Assembly (NCBI GenBank): GCA_017535665.1 | Contig: JAFXTS010000025.1 | Coordinates: 186,001-250,000 of the forward strand | Direction of reading: 5' to 3' | DNA length: 64,000 bases | DNA from: Bacteroidales bacterium | Lineage (GTDB): Bacteria; Bacteroidota; Bacteroidia; Bacteroidales; WCHB1-69 | Shown: positions 34,511 to 42,776 of the stretch, in pieces | How positions within the stretch are numbered: the stretch's first letter is position 1 | How the letters are laid out: each line of letters opens with the position of its first letter | Notes under the pieces: model-generated | Databases searched by the model: none | The model's input: the letters and a program-made list of their open reading frames with translations, nothing else | What the model was told of the DNA's origin: nothing | Made by a program: the position numbers and the translations under genes

Positions 34511-35746
34511 ATGAAAAAAATCCCACTGCTGTTGTGTCTTCTGGTCTGCACCATTCTGAGTGTATCAGCGCAAAGTTCCAGCACGGAGCGAGACCATTAT
34601 GCTTCGCTCCAAATTCGATGCTACTACCACGACGTTAACCCTATCATCGTCGAGAATAGTTGGGACAAGCCGATGCTCTTTGTAGAAGGTCTTGAAAATG
34701 CGATTCCTCTAACCTCAAATCCTGACGGATGGAGTTTCATTGATAGCGTGCCGGTGGGAAGCCACTGCTACGTAGCCACTTGCTCTGAAATTCTAGACCC
34801 TCCCTACTTCAGCCGACCTTTTCTTGTTTCGGGCGACACCACTATTTTTGCATTGCAATTAGAACCCGATTTCAGCCATACAGAACCCATTGGAGATAAA
34901 AAGCACAAAGACAGCACTTTCAAAGCGGCGGCTACCTTTTTCATGGACTCACTTCATGCCCCTTGGAGCGACGGATGGTTTCACTGGAACGAGCATCCAC
35001 GATGTTACTGGCTGGCCCGTCTTTACTACCACGACTGGGCATTGTATTACCCCTCCATGCGCACCTTCGAGCATGCCGCCGATAGTGCCTACCATTATTT
35101 TCTCTACTGTTATCGCAAATTGGGCAATTCCTACCACTTCCTATACTACCCCATTCGAGAATTGGAGTTCCACTTGGGATTGACCCCGGCACCTCATATC
35201 CAACCGCCCGTATTTGGCCTGGATACGGTTTACTACCCTCTGCCAGATGAGAATAGTGAACATCTGCCCTGCCTGTTGTCGGAATGGGAAATAGCCATGG
35301 ACGATATGGATAATTGCTGGGGTCTGAAAAGCATGCGGGAGAAATCACTATGCTACCCGTTAGCACCTGATGGCACCATCCGTTTCACACAATCTCACCC
35401 ATTCTCTGGACGGACATTATATAGGATACAAGATAACACGTTGTATTTCAGGAACCAATCATATTACTCAACAAAAAGAGGAGTTCAAACATATTCTCGT
35501 CCGCTGAATGCCGATGAGATGAAAAAATTGAACTCACTGCTGATGAATGTTCATCACCAAAATTATCCACCCAAGTACATCCAATACGTCATCGATGGCC
35601 CAAGTTTCCGCCTCGAATACGTACTTAATGGACAATTCTATTCCGTGGAGTATTATCTTTGCACTTTTCCGCCGGAAGTTGGAGCGTTGAGCCGTTTTCT
35701 GGATGAACTTTATTCACCCTATAACAAAAAAGGAAAACGGCATTAA
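34511..35746 (+). CDS. Exported protein of unknown function
   Basis: A 411-residue protein starting at ATG 34511 with a clear signal peptide (MKKIPLLLCLLVCTILSVSAQ). The mature chain is rich in Tyr, His and Trp and has no recognised domain, sorting signal or lipobox. It may lie in the periplasm. It is the last plus-strand gene before the convergent rubredoxin gene. Because it has its own promoter and is exported, it may not belong functionally to the intracellular island genes upstream. Confidence 0.65.
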   Translation: MKKIPLLLCLLVCTILSVSAQSSSTERDHYASLQIRCYYHDVNPIIVENSWDKPMLFVEGLENAIPLTSNPDGWSFIDSVPVGSHCYVATCSEILDPPYFSRPFLVSGDTTIFALQLEPDFSHTEPIGDKKHKDSTFKAAATFFMDSLHAPWSDGWFHWNEHPRCYWLARLYYHDWALYYPSMRTFEHAADSAYHYFLYCYRKLGNSYHFLYYPIRELEFHLGLTPAPHIQPPVFGLDTVYYPLPDENSEHLPCLLSEWEIAMDDMDNCWGLKSMREKSLCYPLAPDGTIRFTQSHPFSGRTLYRIQDNTLYFRNQSYYSTKRGVQTYSRPLNADEMKKLNSLLMNVHHQNYPPKYIQYVIDGPSFRLEYVLNGQFYSVEYYLCTFPPEVGALSRFLDELYSPYNKKGKRH

Positions 35747-35762
35747 CCTGCCCCCTCCCCAA

Positions 35763-35794
35763 ATAAAAAATCAGGGGACTTGTAATCCCCTGAC
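35763..35794 (-). terminator. Intrinsic terminator for rubredoxin operon
   Basis: An 8-bp stem (TCAGGGGA/TCCCCTGA, 35771-35793) with a 7-base loop is followed on the minus strand by TTTTTTATTT. It lies 20 bp past the rubredoxin stop. It could also stop plus-strand transcripts weakly. Confidence 0.8.
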
Positions 35795-35813
35795 TCATCA
35801 TTGTTTCAATCAA

Positions 35814-35972
35814 CTACTCTTTCGAGAACTGGTCCTTGCCGGCGCCGCACAAGGGGCATTCGAAATCGGCGGGAACCTCCTCCCACGGAGTGCCCGGGGC
35901 AATGCCCGCTTCTGGCACACCAACGGCCGGGTCATAAACCCAACCGCAAAGATCACAAACGTGTTTTTCCAT
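35814..35972 (-). CDS. Rubredoxin
   Basis: A 52-residue protein, easily missed because of its size. Translation of the minus strand gives MEKHVCDLCGWVYDPAVG at the N-terminus and FECPLCGAGKDQF at the C-terminus: the two CxxCG knuckles that hold the single Fe(SCys)4 centre of rubredoxin. It is a small cytoplasmic electron carrier, often serving peroxide or superoxide reduction in anaerobes. It begins 36 bp after the hutH stop, with no promoter between, so it is probably transcribed with hutH, and a strong terminator follows. Confidence 0.93.
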   Translation of the reverse strand: MEKHVCDLCGWVYDPAVGVPEAGIAPGTPWEEVPADFECPLCGAGKDQFSKE

Positions 35973-36008
35973 AATATTTGGTTTTAAGGGTGAATATTTC
36001 TTGCTGAA

Positions 36009-37511
36009 TTACATCTCCTCCATCACCACATCCACATTCTGGATGAACTCGCGGGAGGCGGCCATCAGCTTGTACATGATGGTGTCGTTCTCAACAAACG
36101 GTACAAAACGGCGGTACTGCTCGATGAAGTCTTCGATGAACTCCGACGACTTGAGCGGACGGCGGAACTCGAGGGCCTGCGCGGCGTTCAACAACTCGAT
36201 GGCGAGAATCTTCTCCACATTCTCCACCACTTTGTAGGCCTTGGTGGCGGCATTGGCACCCATACTCACATGGTCCTCCTGTCCCTGCGACGACTCGATG
36301 GAGTCGGAGGAAGATGGCATGGTGAAGGTCTTGTTCTGGTTGACGATGGAGGCCGCCGTGTATTGCGGGATCATGAAGCCAGAGTTGAGGCCCGGATTCT
36401 TCACCAAGAAAGAAGGAAGCTCGCGCTTTCCGCTAATCAACTGGTAAATTCTTCTTTCAGAGATATTTCCAAGCTCCGACATGGCCAATGAGAGGAAGTC
36501 GAGCACGAGGGCGAGCGGCTGTCCGTGGAAGTTGCCGGCCGAGATGATGAGGTCTTCATCGGGGAACACCGTCGGGTTGTCGGTCACCGAGTTGATTTCG
36601 GTTTCCACCACATTGGTAATATGCGTCAGCGAGTCCTTTGTGGCGCCGTGCACCTGCGGCATGCAGCGGAAGGAGTAAGGATCCTGCACGTGTTTTTTCG
36701 GACGGGAGATGATTTCGGAACCCATCAGCAGGTTGTTGATGTGGGTGGCCGTCAGGATCTGTCCTACGTGAGGACGCACGAAATGCACCGACAGGTTGAA
36801 CGGCTCGATACGGCCGTCGAAAGCCTCCAGTGAAACGGCACCGATGATGTCGGCGAGCCATGAGAGTTTGCGCGACTTCATGAGCAGATACACTGCGTAG
36901 GAGCTCATGAACTGCGTGCCGTTGAGCAGGGCGAGACCCTCTTTCGACTGCAGTTTGATGGGCTTCCAGCCAAACTTCTCATTGATTTCAGACGCAGGAT
37001 ATTTTTTGTTGCGATAATAGACTTCGCCTTCATTCAACAACGGCAGGCACATGTGCGCCAGCGGGGCGAGGTCGCCAGAAGCGCCGAGAGAACCCTGCTG
37101 ATACACAACGGGATACACACCCTTGTTGTAGAAGTCGATCAGACGTTCGATGGTCTGCACCTGCACACCGGAGTTGCCATACGACAGCGACTGCACCTTC
37201 ATCAGCAGCATGAGGCGCACAATCTCTTGCGGAACCTCATCGCCGATGCCGCAAGCATGCGACTTCACGAGGTTGCTCTGGAGGGTGGAAAGGTCTTCCT
37301 TGGAGACGGAAGTGTTGCACAGTGAGCCGAAGCCGGTGGTGACACCGTAAACCGGCACCGTGCTGTTCTCCATCTTCTGATCCAGAAAATCGCGGCATTT
37401 CTGCACCGCCTGGCGCGACTCCTCCGAAAGGGCGAGTTTGGCCTTCGAGTTAATGATTTTTTCTACTTTGTCGATGCTCAAAAACTGAGCGGAAATCGTA
37501 TGGGTTTTCAT
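36009..37511 (-). CDS. hutH: Histidine ammonia-lyase
   Basis: A 500-residue MIO enzyme that converts L-histidine to urocanate and ammonia, the first step of histidine degradation. The MIO-forming triad Ala144-Ser145-Gly146 lies in GSLGASGDLAPLAHM. Other family signatures are VYGVTTGFGSL near residues 54-64 and QDYSLR-type loops in altered form (VQDPYSFRCMPQVHGA). Tyrosine or phenylalanine lyases share the fold, but the overall pattern fits HutH. hutU and hutI are not in the window. It lies 57 bp after gpsA, with a GTTGATTT repeat instead of a -7 box between them. Confidence 0.92.
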   Translation of the reverse strand: MKTHTISAQFLSIDKVEKIINSKAKLALSEESRQAVQKCRDFLDQKMENSTVPVYGVTTGFGSLCNTSVSKEDLSTLQSNLVKSHACGIGDEVPQEIVRLMLLMKVQSLSYGNSGVQVQTIERLIDFYNKGVYPVVYQQGSLGASGDLAPLAHMCLPLLNEGEVYYRNKKYPASEINEKFGWKPIKLQSKEGLALLNGTQFMSSYAVYLLMKSRKLSWLADIIGAVSLEAFDGRIEPFNLSVHFVRPHVGQILTATHINNLLMGSEIISRPKKHVQDPYSFRCMPQVHGATKDSLTHITNVVETEINSVTDNPTVFPDEDLIISAGNFHGQPLALVLDFLSLAMSELGNISERRIYQLISGKRELPSFLVKNPGLNSGFMIPQYTAASIVNQNKTFTMPSSSDSIESSQGQEDHVSMGANAATKAYKVVENVEKILAIELLNAAQALEFRRPLKSSEFIEDFIEQYRRFVPFVENDTIMYKLMAASREFIQNVDVVMEEM

Positions 37512-37556
37512 ATTGTTGATTTGTTGATTTGTTTATTCGTTGATTTGTTGATGCGC
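37512..37556. repeat. TTGATTTGT tandem repeat between gpsA and hutH
   Basis: A 9-base TTGATTTGT-type unit is repeated about four times, with one imperfect copy. It has no coding potential and resembles the other simple AT-rich spacers in this chromosome. Confidence 0.65.
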
Positions 37557-37568
37557 GTTCAATAATCC

Positions 37569-38600
37569 TTATACATAATATTCGGCAATGCGCTTCATCT
37601 CGGAGCTCACATTATTGCCTTCATAAAGAATGCCATAGATGGTTTCGGCGATGGGGATGTCGGCGCCAAACTTCTTGTTCATCTCGTGGATACAGCGGGC
37701 CGCATAGTAACCTTCCGCAATCATGCTCATCTCGAGCTGGGCTACACGCACGGAGAGTCCGTGACCAATCATGTTTCCGAACATCCGGTTGCGGCTGTAG
37801 CGCGAGTAGGCGGTGACGAGGAGGTCGCCGAGATAGACGGAGTCGTCGAGGCAGCGCTCGCCCGGGAACACCTTGCGCACGAAGTTCTTCATCTCGCGCA
37901 CTCCGTTGGCGATGTAGGCCGCGATGAAGTTGTCGCCATAGCCGAGGCCGCTATACACGCCGGCGCCGAGTGCGTAGATGTTCTTCATCACCACGGCCAG
38001 CTCTGCGCCCTTAATGTCGGACGAAACAGAGGCGCGCACGTAGCGGTTGGTGAACATCTTGGCCACATTCTGCGCCAGCTCCTGATTGACGGAAGCCGCC
38101 GTGAGGAAGGTGAACTTCTCCTGCGCAATCTCCTCTGCATGTGAAGGGCCGCTAATCATGGCCATATTCGACATGGGAATCTTGAACTCATCGTGTAGAT
38201 AGTCAGTGATAAACTGCAGTTTTTCAGGGATGATACCCTTGACAGCTGTGATGATTTTCTTGTTGTTGAGGCGGCTTTTTTTGAGTGGTTCAAGGGTTTT
38301 CTGCAAAAATGCCGACGGCGTGACGATAATCACATAGTCGGCTTTAGCCACTACATGGCGCAAATCATTGCTCACTTTAACATCTTTTGGGTTAATAAAA
38401 GTAGAGCTCAAATACTTGGGATTGTGACCGTATTTATTCACGCCTTCCACTATTTCCTCCTCACGTACCCACCAGTGAATATGTTCCAAATTGGCTGATA
38501 ATATCTTGATTATAGCCGTTGCCCAACTACCGCCACCAATCACAGCGACACGGTAACGCAAACGGGTTTTCTTTCTGAAAGGGGTAATGGGTTCCTCCAT
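37569..38600 (-). CDS. gpsA: NAD(P)+-dependent glycerol-3-phosphate dehydrogenase
   Basis: A 343-residue cytoplasmic enzyme that reduces dihydroxyacetone phosphate to sn-glycerol-3-phosphate for phospholipid synthesis. The N-terminal Rossmann fold has VAVIGGGSWATAI (GxGxxA-type) at about residues 18-30. The catalytic lysines lie in TAVKGI and LAVVMKNIYALGAG. Length is standard, with a short ~15-residue N-terminal extension. It is first in a probable operon with hutH and rubredoxin. Confidence 0.95.
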   Translation of the reverse strand: MEEPITPFRKKTRLRYRVAVIGGGSWATAIIKILSANLEHIHWWVREEEIVEGVNKYGHNPKYLSSTFINPKDVKVSNDLRHVVAKADYVIIVTPSAFLQKTLEPLKKSRLNNKKIITAVKGIIPEKLQFITDYLHDEFKIPMSNMAMISGPSHAEEIAQEKFTFLTAASVNQELAQNVAKMFTNRYVRASVSSDIKGAELAVVMKNIYALGAGVYSGLGYGDNFIAAYIANGVREMKNFVRKVFPGERCLDDSVYLGDLLVTAYSRYSRNRMFGNMIGHGLSVRVAQLEMSMIAEGYYAARCIHEMNKKFGADIPIAETIYGILYEGNNVSSEMKRIAEYYV

Positions 38601-38634
38601 AAAATCAGATTCGTTTTAACTTTTTTTAAGTTTG

Positions 38635-38642
38635 CAAAGATA
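38635..38642 (-). promoter_or_regulatory. -7 promoter box for gpsA-hutH-rubredoxin
   Basis: The complement reads TATCTTTG followed by C, 35 bp upstream of the gpsA start. I saw no other -7 box before hutH or rubredoxin. Confidence 0.6.
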
Positions 38643-38693
38643 CTGATTTTTTTTGAATACCCTACCCTATCGAAAAATTTTTTATTCGCTCCT

Positions 38694-41084
38694 TTAGTAG
38701 AACTTGAAGTTCCACGTTATGGAAGGCAAGATGGGGAACAGACTCATCTGATACGCCTTGGTCTGCATGTCGAAACTCTGTCCCTCCTGATAATTAGTTT
38801 GGGTTTCAAAGAAAATGAAGAAGGGATTTTTACGGTTATAGACGTTATACACCGAGAAATTGAGACTGGTCTCAAAATGTTTGCGTTTGCAAATGTTCCA
38901 ATTGAGGGAAAGATCGAGTCGGTGGTAAGGGGGCAGACGATAAGCGTTGCGGTCGCTGTACTCGGTGACGATGGTGCCGGCCAGGAAATAGTAACCTACC
39001 GGGATGGTCATCGTATTGCCGGATGCGAACACCCACACCGCAGAGACATTCAACTTGTTGGGCAAAATGTCGTAACTGAGGTTGATGGAGACATCGTGCC
39101 GCCGGTCATACTTGGCATAGAAGGGTTTCCCACCATTGAGGTCGTCAAACTGCCGTTGCGTAAACGAAAGGGTGTAGCCGATGAAGCCGGTGAAACGCCC
39201 CACCGCCTTCTTCACAAAAAACTCAGCTCCATACGACCAGCCTTTGCCAAACACATACATCTGGTCGGCATTCTGCGTAATATCCTGTATATTAATACCA
39301 TCGCGATACTCCACCATGTTGTTCATGTGCTTGTAGTAAAGGTCGATATAACTTTCGAACATATTGTTGCGGAAGTTCTGGTAAACCCCTAACGACACCT
39401 GATGTCCCACCTGCGGCTTGACAATCTCGGTGGAGGGCATCCACACGTCGGTGGGCAACGAGATGGTAGCCAACGCCACCTGATGCAAGTACTGATAATT
39501 GAGGGTATAAGAAGCCTTGATGGAAGTAGCCTTCGCCACTTGGAAACGCATCGACAAACGCGGCTCCACATAGTTATACTGCTTGATGATATGTCCCGGC
39601 TTATAAACAATCGAGTCGCTTAAAACTCCTTGTCCATCAAATACATAACGAGTAAATGGACCTATGAATTCAAAATGGGTGTAGCGCAGACCGGCATTCA
39701 CCTTCCACCATTTGAAAATGTCGAACTCATCGTTGGCATAGATGGCTAATTCGTGAGCGTAATAGGGATCCACGTTGGGCAGGGTCAGGTCGTCGATACC
39801 CGCATCCACCGACATGCGGTTGGGGAAGAAGGTATGGAAGATGTACTGCATGCCGAATTTGAACTGGTGCGGGAAGGCCGGAACGTAGGTCAACTCCGTC
39901 TTGAACGAGTAGTCGCGCACGCCAGAGCTCATCTCCATCGTATAGACGCTGATGCCCATAAGGGTGGAGAAATCATAGTTGGTAAAGTTGAAGGAGGTGT
40001 TGAGGAAGAGCTGTGGGTTGATGATGTAATTCCAACGGAGGGAGGCCGCACCGTTGCCCCAGCGGAACTGCGCCCGCGTGTCGCCCGACGACGATTTGAA
40101 ACCATAAACATCATTCCCATAATATCCACCCAAAAAGAGCCTATGTTTCTCATTGATAATGACATTGACCTTCGCATTCAGGTCGAAAAAGTAAAACTTG
40201 GTACCCTTGAGTGGGGAGGTCTTTTTCAGGAACGGCTGCACCAATGCGTCAATATAGGTGCGGCGAGCCGACACGATAAAGGAGGCGCGATCTTTCTTGA
40301 AAGGACCTTGCACGGTGAGGCGAGAGAAGATCAATCCGAGGCCACCATCCACCTGGAACTGTTTGAGATTTCCTTCTTTCTGGGCCACATCCAACACCGA
40401 GGCGAGTCGGCCGCCATAGTAGGCCGGCATTCCCGACTTGGTGATTTCCACGTTCTTCACGGCATCGGCGTTGAATACGGAGAAGAAGCCGAACAGGTGG
40501 CCGGCATTGTAGATGGTGGTCTCATCCAGCAGGATAAGGTTCTGGTCGGAGCCACCGCCACGCACGTAAAAACCGGTATTGCCTTCTCCACCCGACTGAA
40601 TGCCCGGCAGCAACTGCACCGACTTCAGCACATCCACCTCCCCGAACAATGCCGGCAAAGCCTTGATGGTCTCAATCTTCATCTCCATCTTTCCCACATC
40701 AGCACTCGTAACATTATGATCCACAGCCTTGTCGCTCACAGTCACATTTTCCAACACCTCCGCATCAGGCAGCAATGCCACATTTTTGGTCACATTCTGA
40801 TCCACAGCCAGCGTGTCCAACACATCCTGATAACCCATATATTGGATATAGAAAATGTAACGACCCCTTGGCAGAGTAATGGAATAGAACCCAGCCTGGT
40901 TAGAGAAAGAGGTGAAAACCTGCGTTTTGTCCTCCTCCGCCATCAGCGTTACCAAAATGCTCTTCACCGACTCGCCATTGGAGGCGTCTGTCACCAGTCC
41001 GGACACCGTATAGCGCTGTCCATGAAGCACTAAAGCAGTACCACACAGAAAGATAACAAGAAACAGGCGGCGAAGACGCTTCAT
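38694..41084 (-). CDS. TonB-dependent receptor with carboxypeptidase-regulatory N-terminus
   Basis: Starting at ATG 41084 the protein has 796 residues. It has a signal peptide (ending LVLHGQ), a CarboxypepD_reg-like domain (~25-110: YTVSGLVTDASNGESVKSILVTLM), a plug domain (DVLKSVQLLPGIQSGGEGNTGFYVRGGGSDQNLILLDE) and a 22-strand-type barrel ending in WNFKFY. It imports an unknown ligand across the outer membrane with TonB energy. No SusD partner is adjacent, so it is not a classical polysaccharide-utilisation pair. It begins 10 bp after the LEA-like lipoprotein gene, in one operon. Confidence 0.92.
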   Translation of the reverse strand: MKRLRRLFLVIFLCGTALVLHGQRYTVSGLVTDASNGESVKSILVTLMAEEDKTQVFTSFSNQAGFYSITLPRGRYIFYIQYMGYQDVLDTLAVDQNVTKNVALLPDAEVLENVTVSDKAVDHNVTSADVGKMEMKIETIKALPALFGEVDVLKSVQLLPGIQSGGEGNTGFYVRGGGSDQNLILLDETTIYNAGHLFGFFSVFNADAVKNVEITKSGMPAYYGGRLASVLDVAQKEGNLKQFQVDGGLGLIFSRLTVQGPFKKDRASFIVSARRTYIDALVQPFLKKTSPLKGTKFYFFDLNAKVNVIINEKHRLFLGGYYGNDVYGFKSSSGDTRAQFRWGNGAASLRWNYIINPQLFLNTSFNFTNYDFSTLMGISVYTMEMSSGVRDYSFKTELTYVPAFPHQFKFGMQYIFHTFFPNRMSVDAGIDDLTLPNVDPYYAHELAIYANDEFDIFKWWKVNAGLRYTHFEFIGPFTRYVFDGQGVLSDSIVYKPGHIIKQYNYVEPRLSMRFQVAKATSIKASYTLNYQYLHQVALATISLPTDVWMPSTEIVKPQVGHQVSLGVYQNFRNNMFESYIDLYYKHMNNMVEYRDGINIQDITQNADQMYVFGKGWSYGAEFFVKKAVGRFTGFIGYTLSFTQRQFDDLNGGKPFYAKYDRRHDVSINLSYDILPNKLNVSAVWVFASGNTMTIPVGYYFLAGTIVTEYSDRNAYRLPPYHRLDLSLNWNICKRKHFETSLNFSVYNVYNRKNPFFIFFETQTNYQEGQSFDMQTKAYQMSLFPILPSITWNFKFY

Positions 41085-41094
41085 AACGGGACTG

Positions 41095-41688
41095 CTAATT
41101 GTCGCGGATGGTGAAGTAGGGACCATTCACGATGTTGTTGCCTATACGGAAATGCGGGCGCAACTTGACGACGAACGGCGTGTTGCCATCGCCCATCTTG
41201 GAAATGTCGCTGATGATGTTCACCATCTTCTCACCCGACTGCACCGGATGCTTAATGTCCACCAAATCAGCCAAATCCACACGAAACGACATCGGAATAG
41301 TCGTAGTGCCCCCCTTGGCGGGCACCACAATTTTATTCTTATTCGTACTCACCCCATCCCCGACCTTATCGTTACCATAATATAATATGTAGTCAAAACC
41401 TTCCAATTCGGCATCCTTTTTGCCAGGATTGGTAGCCTTCAGTTCCAATGCGCAATTTATCGTAAAATCCTTATTGACAATGGCTTTTGTACATTTTGCA
41501 ATGGTGGAAACATCCAACAATTTGTAGTCAAAACCATTTTTCATAAAGTCAATGCCAGCCCATGAGATGCCCGTTATACGCTGAAACGAAAAGTCACAGT
41601 TGGTCATATTATACATCTTCATCAGTCCACAGCTCTGGCTGAAGAACATCAGAATAACAGTCAGGAAGATAGGGAGGATTTTTTTCAT
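41095..41688 (-). CDS. LEA-type-2-like lipoprotein
   Basis: A 197-residue protein with a lipoprotein signal (lipobox SQSC near residue 20). The mature part has the pattern of the LEA14/WHy fold (CALELKATNPGKKDAELEGFDYILYYGNDKVGDG, VVPAKGGTTTIPMSFRVDL), a small beta-sandwich. It lies 10 bp before the TonB-dependent receptor gene and so may assist it at the outer membrane. A terminator hairpin but no obvious promoter lies upstream. Confidence 0.78.
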   Translation of the reverse strand: MKKILPIFLTVILMFFSQSCGLMKMYNMTNCDFSFQRITGISWAGIDFMKNGFDYKLLDVSTIAKCTKAIVNKDFTINCALELKATNPGKKDAELEGFDYILYYGNDKVGDGVSTNKNKIVVPAKGGTTTIPMSFRVDLADLVDIKHPVQSGEKMVNIISDISKMGDGNTPFVVKLRPHFRIGNNIVNGPYFTIRDN

Positions 41689-41697
41689 TTTTAATAA

Positions 41698-41737
41698 TAA
41701 AAAAATGGAGGAGATGTCATTACGACAACCTCCTCCT
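41698..41737 (-). terminator. Intrinsic terminator/attenuator after DUF3078 gene
   Basis: On the minus strand GGAGGAG pairs with CTCCTCC, with a further inner TGTC/GACA stem, and a run of seven T follows. The next gene in the same direction starts only about 10 bp later. Confidence 0.8.
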
Positions 41738-41755
41738 ATTCAAACATTTATACAA

Positions 41756-42763
41756 CTAAAAACTATACCCAATACCCAATCCGATAATCTCTCGGAACTG
41801 CACACGGGGACTGTTATGCACATTCCCCTGCTTGTCGGTCCACTCGATATTGACGGCATCGTAGTATTTCAATGATGTGCTCAACGTCACGTTCAACACT
41901 TTCCAGAACTGATAAGAGATGGCGAAATCCCAGTCCACATCGATATTGCCGAAAACGCCCTTCTTATAAGGAGTAAAGAGGGTGAGCGTGGAGAGGATTT
42001 TGAGACCTTTAACCGGTGAGTAGTTGACACCTGCCTTGAAGGTGGCACCCAGCTCAGCCTTGAAATTCACCGTGTCGGGAACGCCATACTTGGCATGAAG
42101 AGTACGGAGGGAGTCATCATTTCTTTGCAAGACCGTGGTAATACGGCCAGCCACCGGGGAGAGATATACGGTGAAGATGTCGTTCGGCTTCCAGTCGATA
42201 CCCACAGAGAGGTCGCTGTACGAAGGCGAGAGCCAGTTGTAGGCGTAGGTCTTGGTTTCAATTTTGTCATCACCAATCTTATAGTCATAACCATCATGAT
42301 AGTGAGATTTGAAGCCGGCCATCACGGTGAGGTACCAAGTCTTGTGGAACTCCCAACCGAACTTGGTGCTGAAGACAATCTTGTCGTTGGATTTTCTCCA
42401 TTTGAAGGCCGTACTCGGGGTCCACATCCAGCCGTAGTCGCTGTCGAAAGTGGTTTCCCAAGAGATATTGTCTTTCTTGTAAGCCAATTTAAGGTTGCAG
42501 GCGAGGATGCCGTTACCGTTATTGTTGCCACCGGCAGCCCAGTTCCACTGCATCGTCTCGGTGAGGTTGAAAGTCACCAGTCCAGTAAACTTCCAATATT
42601 TCTGCCAGTTGGTCAGTTCTGGCTCGGGGGCCACCGTATCCGCAGCAGCTTCTACGGCTTCAACAGCCTCAGCGGGCGTGGCGGGCGGTTCAGGATTGTC
42701 CTGTGCCTTCACTGCCTGGAAGCAGAAAATGCTCATCACAACAAAGAATAAAAGTTTTTTCAT
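41756..42763 (-). CDS. DUF3078 outer-membrane protein
   Basis: A 335-residue protein with a signal peptide (MKKLLFFVVMSIFCFQAVKA) and a short Pro/Ala/Glu-rich linker, then a DUF3078 beta-barrel (WQKYWKFTGLVTFNLTETMQWNWAAGGNNN, ISWETTFDSDYGWMW) ending in GIGYSF. Family members are Bacteroidota outer-membrane proteins of unknown function. It is the third gene of the ppdK / arginase-fold / DUF3078 unit, 13 bp after the arginase-fold gene. Confidence 0.87.
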   Translation of the reverse strand: MKKLLFFVVMSIFCFQAVKAQDNPEPPATPAEAVEAVEAAADTVAPEPELTNWQKYWKFTGLVTFNLTETMQWNWAAGGNNNGNGILACNLKLAYKKDNISWETTFDSDYGWMWTPSTAFKWRKSNDKIVFSTKFGWEFHKTWYLTVMAGFKSHYHDGYDYKIGDDKIETKTYAYNWLSPSYSDLSVGIDWKPNDIFTVYLSPVAGRITTVLQRNDDSLRTLHAKYGVPDTVNFKAELGATFKAGVNYSPVKGLKILSTLTLFTPYKKGVFGNIDVDWDFAISYQFWKVLNVTLSTSLKYYDAVNIEWTDKQGNVHNSPRVQFREIIGLGIGYSF

Positions 42764-42776
42764 AATGAAATAATTT

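Noticed and set aside
37512-37556. Possible CRISPR-like repeat between gpsA and hutH
   Set aside because: The units are 9 bases in direct tandem with no spacers; it is a simple repeat.
39753-41033. A 426-codon open frame antisense to the TonB-dependent receptor
   Set aside because: The minus-strand receptor has intact plug and barrel motifs; the plus-strand frame has none and lacks a promoter.
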